Below are positions 55,086 to 64,000 of a DNA stretch of 64,000 nucleotides, piece by piece. The stretch covers positions 31,942,936 to 32,006,935 of the forward strand of contig CM055095.1 of NCBI GenBank assembly GCA_029204225.1, read 5' to 3'. Below the pieces are notes generated by a model, which saw only the letters and a program-made list of their open reading frames with translations, did not search any database and was not told where the DNA came from. This DNA is from Diphasiastrum complanatum (lineage: Eukaryota; Streptophyta; Lycopodiopsida; Lycopodiales; Lycopodiaceae). The position numbers and the translations under genes are program-made. Each line of letters begins with the position of its first letter. Within the stretch, counting starts at the first letter, position 1.

Positions 55086-57953
55086 GTCTTATTTATTCCA
55101 TCTATTACCAAGAATTTGCTTAGTGTGAGCCAAATGCTAAGTAAGGGCCTCAAGGTGGAGTTTGATGGAGATGCTTGTTTGATCAAAAGGAAGGATGTCT
55201 TGATTGGAAAAGGTAAAAGGCAAGGGAAATTGTTCAAACTTGATGCTTGTGTTATTGCTAACCAAGCTGGATGTGTTGCAAGGGAGCAAATTTCTATTCA
55301 AGAGGTTTGGCACAAAGGGATGGGACACCTCAACTTCAAGTCATTGGAGGTAATGGCAAGGAAGAAGGTTGTGATTGGTCTTCCAAGTTCCTTAAGTAAT
55401 GACAAGCATGTTTGTGAGTCTTGTGCTTTGTCTAAGTCACATAGACTACCTTATACTAGATCTATTTCTAGATCTACAAAGCCTTTTCAACTTGTACATT
55501 CGGATATTCATGGATCTACTACAATTAGCAATAGTGGAGCTAAGATGTATGTAACATTCATTGATGATTTTAGTAGATTTTGTTGGATCTATCTACTAAA
55601 GAGCAAGGATGAAGTGTATGATGTCTTTGTCAAGTTCAAGAATGCAAGGGAGAACCAATTCTCCACAAAGATCAAGTGCTTGAGAGGTGACAATGGTGGT
55701 GAGTACATATCTAACAAGTTCAAGGCCTTTTGTGATGAGCATGGGATCAAGAGGGAGTGTACAACATCAAGGACCCCACAACAAAATGGAGTGGCTGAAA
55801 GGAAGAATAGAACTTTATGTGAAAGTGATAAAGCTATGAGGTTAAGTGCTAATCTTGACAAACCATTTTGGGATCAAGCTTTGTTGTGTGCCAATTTCTT
55901 GTGCAATAGGTGGCCGAGTGCTATTTTGGATGGAAGGACACCTTTTGAGATGCTATTCAAGAGGAGGCCGAGTGTCAACTTTCTAAGAACCTTTGGATGC
56001 ACATGCTATGTCAACATTACTCTTGATGATAGGACCAAGGAGGATCCATCTTCAAGAAGAGGTATTTTTGTTGGATATAGTGAGGTGAGTAAAGTTTACA
56101 AGGTTTACATTCCTTCTACTAACAAAGTGATTGCTGGTAGAGATGTCATTTTTGATGAGGGAAACATTCCAAAGGTGTCTTCAAGCATGATTGATGGTAA
56201 AGTAGATGGATCTAACATTATTGATGTTGATGAGAAGGATCCTACTTTGGATGGTGGTGATGATGGACCTTCATCAAGTCAAAAGCCAAGGAGAACATCA
56301 AGAGAAAGACAAGTACCTTCAAGGCTCACATATGATCAAAAGGGTAAGCAAGTAGTTTCTGGAAATTATGTTGCTTTCCTAACCTCTTTGGATGATCCTA
56401 CAAGTGTAGATCAAGCAAGGAAAGAAGAGGAGTGGATCCAAGCAATGGATCTCGAGTATCAAGCTCTTATGAAGAATGGAACATGGAGATTGGTGGAGTT
56501 GCCTATGGACAAGAAAGCTATTGGATGCAAATGGATCTTCAAGGTGAAGACATACCAAGATGGATCTATCAATAAGTACAAGGCAAGGTTAGTGGCAAAA
56601 GGATATGCTCAACAACAAGGAATTGACTATGATGAGACCTTTGCACCCGTGGCAAAGATGGTAAGCATTCGAGTCATCATTTCACTTGCTACACTTTATG
56701 GATGGGATCTATGGCAAATGGACATTTCAAATGCATTCTTGAATGGTGATCTTGAGGAGGAAGTATACATGGAGCAACCCGAGAGCTACATTTCATCAAC
56801 AAAGCCAAATCATGTGTGTCTTCTACAAACGAGTTTGTATGGCCTTAAGCAAGCACCAAGGAGTTGGTATGCTAAGCTTAACACTTTTTTACTCTCTCAA
56901 GGCTTTGTTATGAGTGAGTATGATCATTCACTTTATTATAGGTTTGCTGGAAATGATGTTACCATCTTGCTAATCTCTGTGGATGATATCATCTTGAGTG
57001 GTGGAGACAATCAAGATGTGGAGGATATCAAGAATGCTCTTAAGAAGGAGTTTGAGGTGCATGATCTTGGTAATCTGCATTACATTTTAGGAATAGAAGT
57101 CATTAGATCTTCTCAATCTACTTTCATTTGTCAAGAGAAGTATGCTAATTCTATTCTAGAAAGATTTTATATGGTAGATGCAAAAGCTATTGATACACCT
57201 ATGGAGTCTCATGTAAAGCTTACTATAAGAGGTAATGAAAGATCCTTCAAGGACATTACTCTCTATAGAAAGCTAGTTGGTTCACTCATCTATCTAGCCA
57301 TTACTAGACCTGATCTAAGCTATTGTGTTGGAAGATTGAGTCAATTCATGCAATATCCTAGTGAGGAGCATTGGAAGCTAGGAAAGCGAGTTTTGAGGTA
57401 CATCATTGGAACTCGAGATTTTGGCATATTGTATGAGGGATCATCACCTAATCTTTTTGGATTTTCAGATTCGAACTATGCTGGAGATGTAATGGATAGG
57501 AAATCCATTAGTTCTTATTGTATTTTCATAGGTGATGGAGCTATATCATGGATGTCAAAGAAACAAGCCACTATCTCATTGTCATCTAGTGAGGCCGAGT
57601 ACAAAGCTCTTACACATTGCACAAAGGAGATGGTATGGATCAAAACGATAATCAAGGATCTTCACTTGATGGATTTTTCATAGAGCCCAATCATCTTTTG
57701 TGACAATCAATCAGCCCAAAGAATGGCATCCAATCCTATCTTTCATGCTAGGAGCAAGCATATTGAGATACAATATCATTTTGTGAGGGAGCGAGCCATT
57801 GCAAAGGAGGTGAAGCTTCAACATGTGTCTTCAAGGGAATGTGTAGCTGATATCTTCACCAAAGCATTGGGAAAAGACTTGTTCATGAAGCATAGGACTT
57901 CACTTGGAGTATTATCAAAGTCTATGCTAAAACTAGTTGAAGAGGGAGTGTGA
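55086..57953 (+). pseudogene. Copia integrase-RT-RNase H, one stop
   Basis: It begins LFIPSITKNLLSVSQML and then has the finger (CESCALSKSH), integrase core (HSDIHGS, GDNGGEYISNKF, GVAERKNRTL), RT (MDISNAFLNGDLEEEVYMEQ; box LLISVDDI, with Ser for the usual Tyr) and RNase H (LSSSEAEYKALTH). A single TAG at 57681-57683 precedes ~90 more in-frame codons ending MLKLVEEGV. The final stop TGA (57951-57953) overlaps the first bases of the 3' LTR. The element lacks protease and knuckle, so it could only move with help, if at all. Confidence 0.9.
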
Positions 57954-58542
57954 AAGATTCAACTAGTTTCATCACATTTTGCAATATTTTCATATTTGGC
58001 ATATTGAGGCCAAAACTTGTTTTAGACTTAGAGGTTGACTTTTCAAAGTTCATTAGTCTAAATTTCATTTGAATAAACACTTTTTGAAAGTGTGGGAAAG
58101 ATAGAATGCGAGTTTGAGTAGATTCAATTTGAATAAGTTGGGTACATTGAATCTAGACCCAAAATTGGTAGGGTTAGCATTTTGGTGGGAAAGCCAAGTG
58201 GCCAAATAGGGTTTGGACCTGCTATAAAAGAATGTAACTCGTGGAGAGAGTCATCTTCTCTCTTCTCTATCTCATTTCATGCTTATACATGGTTCTCTTG
58301 GGTTCTACTATCTTGGTGATTGCTTGCAATTCTATGTGTAGAATGATCTATATTTGCTATTTTTGGATCCACAACAGTACATAATCATTTCATTCAAGTT
58401 TGATCAAGTTCTATTAGTGTTTGCATCTCAAATTGTGTGTAGATGCTGATTTTTTTACATTGGTGAAATTGGTAGTGTATTTCTCTTTCTAACCAAAGAT
58501 CATTCAAGTAGATTGGATCTTGAGGATCTGAAATCTTTCACA
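57949..58542 (+). repeat. 3' LTR of the copia element (594 bp)
   Basis: Starts TGTGAAAGATT and ends AATCTTTCACA, a perfect 11-bp inverted repeat. Polypurine tract GAAGAGGGAG precedes it. A possible TATAAAAG occurs at 58223-58230. The last 169 bases equal the 5' LTR remnant. Confidence 0.95.
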
Positions 58543-58735
58543 TCCCGCCGACTCGAACCCAAAAAGATTTTGGATACAAGAACTAAACGATTAAGGAATT
58601 GTATAGTTACCGAGCATCTAGTTCGAGGGAAGGGTCACACAGACGATGATGATTCCTGGGAACAGGAAAGTTGCTTGAGGAGGAACTTCCCTACCTTTAC
58701 GTTCTGTGGTCAAAACTTGAGTAAGGGGGAAAGAA
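58543..58735 (+). pseudogene. Ty3 chromovirus C-terminal chromodomain fragment
   Basis: It begins abruptly at the copia LTR end and reads SRRLEPKKILDTRTKRLRN, then LVRGKGHTDDDDSWEQE and LRRNFPTF, the chromodomain pattern of plant chromoviruses. A polypurine tract (GTAAGGGGGAAAGA) at 58722-58735 and an LTR start follow. The upstream part of this element is not in place on the other side of the copia element. Confidence 0.7.
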
Positions 58736-59160
58736 TGTCATGCCCACAACTGATTTCGGATTGATTATCCCGCTAGAGGTCAGTAGGCCTACCTCGACTC
58801 GTAAGTTAATGATGCTTATGAGAGGTTTGGGGCCCTCATGTGCATATGTCCATAATTAATGGTTGGAGGCCTAAACTCATGATGTTGGATTATGGGTCTA
58901 TTAGTGAGTCATAGGGGAATTGGATGATGTGGCCCAGATAGGCTGCACAAGTGTCCAGTGAGGTGTCACAGTGCACTACTAGTGGTGCATGGGCCTTGGA
59001 GGGTGTAAGTATACCCATTGGACTCTCACTAGTGTATGCTTGATTGTGATGTTAGTAGCTATATGCTGCTAGTATGACGCCTATATCCCTCGTGAGAAAG
59101 GGATCCATAGCTTGCGGGCATTAGGTTTAGTTGGGTTGGTTTGTCCATCATGTGATTCCC
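58736..59160 (+). repeat. LTR of the second chromovirus (end uncertain)
   Basis: TGTCATGCCCACAACTG follows the polypurine tract at 58736, and the sequence has the look of a plant Ty3 LTR. No partner copy was found, so the end is a guess. Confidence 0.45.
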
Positions 59161-59279
59161 TTGTGTGGCTTTGTTGCAGCTTGCTTGGCTAATGATCCTC
59201 GATCTACGTCTTTATAATCGTCCTCTTCTCACAATCGTTTTCACAAAGTTGTCTGCAATAGTCCAGATCTTGAAATTTC

Positions 59280-59350
59280 TCTCAAAATATTTCCAAATTC
59301 TCCTCAATCCTCTCCCTCTCCCTCTCTCTCTCTCTCGCTCTCTCTCTCAT
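59280..59350. repeat. CT-rich low-complexity tract
   Basis: CTCTCCCTCTCCCTCTCTCT and similar runs. A ~25-base duplicate of TCCTCTTCTCACAA..GTC lies either side (about 59220 and 59350). Confidence 0.7.
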
Positions 59351-59849
59351 CCTCTTCTCACAAAGCTGTCCGAAATAGTCCAGCTCTTGAAATTCCTCTC
59401 AGATCAGGAGGAGCACCTCACGCTCTTTCCCCATCGTTGCTCTTGTCCCAGGACAATTGCTAGTATCCAAAAATTTAGGGCACAAGTGGCCCAATTAAAA
59501 TGCACGATTCTACTTTTCTCCACAAGAGTGTACATTCTCTCACCTCATTGATGCTATTTTTCATTCCAGAACCCTAAAAATTAACCATAACCCTAAATTT
59601 CTAGCAAAAAAATTCTGTCATTGGATCCGCACAATCTTTATACCCACCTCTCTCTAAAAAATTCTCTTTCCATAAGTTTCTAAAAGCACGTGTTCTCAAC
59701 AGCTCCTTAAGGTAACCACCTTTGAGCAGCAATGGGCTGAGCACTCTGATATGCAGCCTAGTGCTGGTGGGAGAATTACAGCCCCTAGCAGCTCGTAGCA
59801 GCTCCTAGCATGGTACAGCCTTTTTGGCCACTTTGACCAGCCCAGCTTG

Positions 59850-60170
59850 TATGATTTAATCCTGCAAGCAAACTAGTTAACCCATACTGTATAATTCAAT
59901 GCCACTAAGTAATCTGATCAGCCCAAATTCTAGAGTTCAATTCCCCAAGATCTTCCACATTGTATAATTCAATCCCACACAAGTAATCCAGAGCTCAGCT
60001 CAAATTCTATAATTCAATTCCACAAGTAATCTGATCAGCCCAAGTTGTGTGATTCCCTTCCCACAAGCTCAGATTATGACATAAAACCACAAGTAATGTG
60101 ATCAGCCCAGATTGCAAGGTTCAACCCCACAACTAATTGGAACAGTCCAGCTTATATGGATCAATCTCAA
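59850..60170 (-). repeat. Degenerate tandem repeat in the DUF632 3' UTR region
   Basis: Variants of CACAAGTAATCTGATCAGCC followed by CAAATT.TATAATTCAATCCC recur at least five times (near 59905, 59965, 60025, 60090 and 60130). The array ends a few bases from the stop codon at 60183, so the minus-strand transcript very likely contains it. Confidence 0.7.
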
Positions 60171-60182
60171 CTGCAAACCTCT

Positions 60183-60984
60183 TCAGGTTTCAAGTATCAG
60201 TTGAGCAAATCCTTCAGGAGATAAATTCTTGCACAGTCCCTGATAAGTTTGTGAGCAACTGCTTGAAAAACGTGTAACTGCCTCAAAGAGGACGGGCAGG
60301 CCAGAAGAAAAAATATCTCTGATCATATTCCGACTTTCTTGAACAGCCTTTGCAGTTTTTTCTTTCTCGTCATCCACTCTCTTTGAAAGCTCATCTATGG
60401 CTCTCTTCTTTTCCTTGAGGGGATCATCAAGAAGATCTTTTTTTTCTTCCACCACAGCTGTAGGCTCAAAATACTTGCTTTCATAGTTTTTCAAAGCAGT
60501 AACTTTCTTGTGCAACTGTCGTTCAAGAGTTTCTGCTCTTTTTTTGTGCTTCAATTCTTCCCCATGAAGCTGAAGGATGCTATGCACCAACCCCACAAAG
60601 CTATTGATGGCTTCCAAGACTATCTGAACTGGCAATTTCTCAAGCGCCTGATGCCATTCTTGACAAAGTTTGTAGATTGGTGGAATCACTGAAATAGGCA
60701 GGTCTGTTTGATGGTCCAGTTTCTCCACAGATGCCGATTCAAGAGGGATTAAATTTAACCTAAGCCAATAGTTCAGGTTCTCCAAATATTTTCTTTGAGT
60801 TGGTATGTGTTCTTTGAAAGCGTTATGCCATGCATTCAAAACATCTTCCAATTGTTGGGTTGAAACAATGTGCCGATCACTGGTAGCACCTACAGCTCTG
60901 GACAGATCTGCATTTGGCGATTTCTGTAAAATAACAGTCTGCTCTTGATGGGTGTCATGCATCTGCTGCCACATGTTCGTTGAT
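60183..60984 (-). CDS. DUF632 terminal exon
   Basis: The acceptor TTTGCAG|ATCAACG fits phase; an alternative CAG 18 bases upstream gives the wrong frame. It encodes the last ~266 residues, including a heptad-like stretch HKKRAETLERQLHKKVTALK. Confidence 0.9.
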
Positions 60985-63044
60985 CTGCAAAGCTCCGGTT
61001 GCTGAAATGTCAAGCTAGGAATGGAGATGATCAAACACTAGCAATATAACAGAAAGCACACATGCAGCAAGCAAGGTTACATGAAATTGAAAGACAGTTG
61101 CCTCTCTTGATCAGCAATGAGCTAACACCCTTGCCACCTCAAAACTAGTACTCACTTATGGGATTCTGTGATAAGAAATTATAAATCATGTTTCTGAAAT
61201 CTAGAAGCTCAGAGATACCCTGGCAAGGTGCTACAGTCGAGGCACAGTGAGGGATCACAAGTTGCACCAGCAGAGACTCATTGTGGATTTCAGCAGAATA
61301 GTTGCACGTTCACATGGTTCAAAAGCTTATATCAATGCAGTTTTTTGCAGACTGCAAGCTTTCTAGCAACCAACAATACTACTTGTCCGTCCATAAGCAT
61401 TAGTTCTCTTTGAGTCCAAGTAGGACTTAACTTTGAGACCTTACAGTTAATCTTTTGATGAACAGTAAATTAGTCCTTGATTGTAGCCTTTGTATTTTTG
61501 GTACTACTATTGGAAGATCACATGTACGATGGGACCAAGCAGGCTAGAGCTTTGCATGTCATACATAACATTTCAGTTTGTGTGTACTAGATACTGTGGT
61601 TAATAAGCATGAAGACACACTCAAACCCTGTTCAACCCATAGGGACACGAATTTGTATCTAATATACAATCACTACTTTTTTGATTGAATAGTTTTAATG
61701 CCTGTAGCATGTGTGTCACACTTATTGTGCGTCATTACTTTAACCTTATTTTGGGTATCAATATGTCTAAGAAAACTAGGAAATTGGAGTAATGATATTG
61801 AACAAGTCTATTTGAGGGTGCATATTGACACTTACAAAAGCATTATGTAAGTCAACCTAATTTCAGTTGCATTCCTTACAAGACTAGCAAATTGCTGGGA
61901 GATCAACCCACTCACAAGCACATGCAGGGTACTGGAATTGTTCTACATCAGAATAATATTAAAAAAGGTATAATGTCAAAGACTTACGTGCACAATAGAA
62001 CGAGCAGCCGATGATAAAGTTCATCGTCCCTTAGTGTAGCAATTTCCAAAGATGCTGCCTCAACATTTTGTGAAGTAAACATGATTTGTCTATTCAGCAA
62101 ATCGATGGTAGCCCTTTTTTTACCAAGTCCTGCTTCTCTTCCCTTGCTCTCCAGCTGAAGTAACTCAGCACACTCTCTTTCATACATAAGCTTGTTAGTT
62201 TCCAACCCCTGAATGCAGAAAGACCAAAAAGTTTTATTGACAAGCTCTGAGCTTTTAGTTTCATAGTCCATGTACTAGGGCCAAAAAGCTTGTATATAAC
62301 TTGCACGACAACCGCTCAAATGCCCAAACTTTCTAATGAACTTAGAATGCTCCCATGATAATGCTTCGATGTGCTAGAAGATTAAAAGAAATTAGAATTC
62401 AGGACCAAGCACTAACAGAACATGGTCAGGGAACTGTAGGGTCATGTGCTTCATTGTGTCGAGCGGCTCATGAAATCAGTCAAGTAGTGTGTTTCCACAA
62501 TGAATAGCTATATTATAACCCAATATTTTCAAAAGAACCAATCAATTGAGGGACAGGAGTTTTTGAAATCTCTTAAAGACCAACACTGCAATTCAGAATA
62601 TCAGGGAGAAAACAAAAGCAACAATCTTTTCTGTCTAGCCAACCTTCTAGACATATAAGCAACAATTCAAAAAGTCAAACAGTACTTGAACTAGCTGTGC
62701 AAGGCCCATCATGGCAATACTAAAGAAACAGCTTGTGGCTTAGTGTGATAGTGTAATCTCACTTGTGGATTTGTGGTTTTCTTGAAATTCCAACCAAAAT
62801 AAATTAGGTAGAAAAATGCTAGATGTAAGAAACAACAAACAAGGTAGGGAGAAAAGGTTAAACTGACTGTAGGTTTGTTTACGAAGATCAATTCCATGGG
62901 ATACTCAAGGTGTTGTAGCTTACCTTCACTTCATCATAAAGCTTTTTTTCCAGCTCAAAAAGCCTATCAAGTATTGATGCATGGCTTGTTTCAGGTCCCT
63001 TGGTTGTTCCATCAGCTCTTTGGTTCCATTGGTTCCTTCCGATA
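60183..63044 (-). CDS. DUF630/DUF632 family protein, 3' exons (5' part beyond right edge)
   Basis: Three minus-strand exons join in frame: 63044-62924, 62208-61988 and 60984-60183. The phases agree (0 at the first junction; two bases plus one at the second). Key DUF632 segments are SHASILDRLFELEKKLYDEV, MYERECAELLQLESKGREAG, ASLEIATLRDDELYHRL, VLNAWHNAFKEHIPTQRKYL, PPIYKLCQEWHQALEKLP and RNMIRDIFSSGLPVLFEAVT. The family is plant-specific with long helical, coiled-coil-prone regions; members include a regulator of nitrate signalling, while most are uncharacterised. The DUF630 N-terminal domain is not in the window. Stop TGA at 60183-60185. Introns are 1,003 and 715 bp. The family call is strong; which paralogue it is remains unknown. 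Confidence 0.88.
61988..62208 (-). CDS. DUF632 internal exon
   Basis: It lies between TGCATTCAG and GTAAGT and encodes GLETNKLMYERECAELLQLE through ELYHRLLVLLC plus two bases. The canonical DUF632 spacing EVK | GLE...Y is kept. Confidence 0.9.
62924..63044 (-). CDS. DUF632 internal exon (5' boundary probable)
   Basis: It ends ..LFELEKKLYDEVK before GTAAGC at 62923. The acceptor is taken as TGCGTAG at 63045-63050; a nearby GGAAG is an alternative. It contains SHASILDRLFELEKKLYDEV, the DUF632 signature (family: HAstLerLyawEkKLy.EVK). Confidence 0.8.
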
Positions 63045-63079
63045 CTACGCAGATGGCCGCAAAAAATTACATTGAGCAA

Positions 63080-64000
63080 TTTGTAAGAATGGTCATGAAA
63101 TCCTGCATCATTAAGTGACAGTTTCGGGATAACTTGATATAGTTTTAAGTAATGAAATACTAGGTCTTTTCAAAATCCTGTTCAGAGCTTAAACTGATCA
63201 AGCTTAAAACTCAATCCACTATGTGGAATTTGAATGTTATCAGTAGTGTCGATAATGCCTAAATTACCAGACAAAAACAATCAAAATTCTAATTCAGCAA
63301 TACGGTAAGTGAGAGAATCAAATAGGTCTGTAGACACAGGTAAGTAACTTCCATGTAGCAGATGACTCTATGAGCCACCTATTTACAAACTTTTTGTCCC
63401 AGTTCTATTTTTGCATCTCTCTCTGTGCACTGTGCAGTGAGGATGTAAAATTTCAGAATTTTATGAGGGAGTCTCAACGGATAACATATCCTCTCCGATC
63501 ATCATGATGCGACGAATAAAACTTCTTACAATGACAAATTCGCATCTGAATGCCATTTGGCGAACTCACCATCTTGTATAAACATCGTACCATTTAGTGC
63601 TGGAAACAAAATGATCAAAAGTGTCAAGTATTGTGTGTTCATTGCGAATTCCAAGTAGAAGACCTTTTTCGGGGAATCCTTTGCAGATGCTTGTACCGAC
63701 AGTTCGATAAACTAAATTTATCGCACAAGCACTATGTGGAGTTTGAAGATTTTCAGTAGTGTTGACACTGTTGGACATGTATTCAAATTTTCAGCTCAAA
63801 TCACCAGGCAAGAACAGTCATGTATTAAACCAACAAAGGCAGTCTTTAAAAGCATCAAAAAGTTTATTATAGGAGAGGCAAGTTTCTTACCGCAGATGAT
63901 TCTATGAGCAAGAACTTTTCCTCCTGATGCTTATGTATTGTGCAAAAATCTATGCATACAAGATGTCCCGAAGAAGGTCAATCCTTTGGATAAATTCTTT
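63080..64000 (-). other. Upstream DUF632 intron or unresolved exons
   Basis: No further DUF632 motif is certain. A good donor (CATCTGCG|GTAAGAAAC, minus strand, near 63893) follows an open stretch, and a diverged copy of that stretch lies near 63345, so an exon may end there. Confidence 0.35.

Noticed and set aside
63566-63640. Possible extra DUF632 exon after TTTCCAG on the minus strand
   Set aside because: The reading after the acceptor does not match the family and its frame link to the next exon is unproven.

Overview
The window is nuclear DNA from a land plant with a large, transposon-rich genome. The evidence is intron-split plant genes with GT..AG junctions (a BADC-type protein, a DUF632 protein and a protein with the plant motif APTNHPGSFRC), Ty1-copia and Ty3-gypsy LTR retrotransposons primed by initiator-methionine tRNA, a chromovirus and plant microsatellites. 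A 15 kb intron full of retroelements fits a gymnosperm or another large-genome lineage, but the species cannot be fixed from this sequence.

Layout. (1) 1-18806, + strand: the 3' eight exons of a biotin/lipoyl attachment domain-containing (BADC) gene. The eight exons join in one frame to 251 codons. One intron (1898-17081) holds a decayed copia element (4272-6076), a long AG microsatellite, a possible copia RT scrap and an intact, recently inserted Ty3 chromovirus on the opposite strand (8979-15396: LTRs, PBS, polypurine tract, one 1595-codon ORF and 5-bp target duplications). (2) 18807-31500: mostly anonymous repeat-derived DNA, with a decayed Ty3 gag (24928-26450) split by a probable MITE, and several tandem-repeat arrays. 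(3) 31000-34400: a gene for a serine-rich APTNHPGSFRC protein, whose stop codon lies inside a splice-donor consensus. (4) 35700-59200: a retrotransposon graveyard. It includes an unusual 647-codon open frame ending in a copia-type LTR (39173-41113), a nearly complete copia pol (43611-46945), a Ty3 RT fragment, a 5' copia half on the minus strand, and a copia element (53938-58542) lying against a second chromovirus end. (5) 60183-64000, - strand: the last three recognised exons of a DUF632 gene that runs off the right edge.

How the parts relate. The three host genes have no evident functional link. BADC proteins dampen plastid acetyl-CoA carboxylase, and DUF630/DUF632 proteins include nitrate-signalling regulators. 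The elements are unrelated insertions, many nested or truncated. I found no tRNA, rRNA, CRISPR or prokaryotic feature. The most unusual item is the long open frame at 39173-41113. It keeps spaced relics of copia reverse transcriptase, has lost the rest of the recognisable polyprotein, and still has no stop codon.
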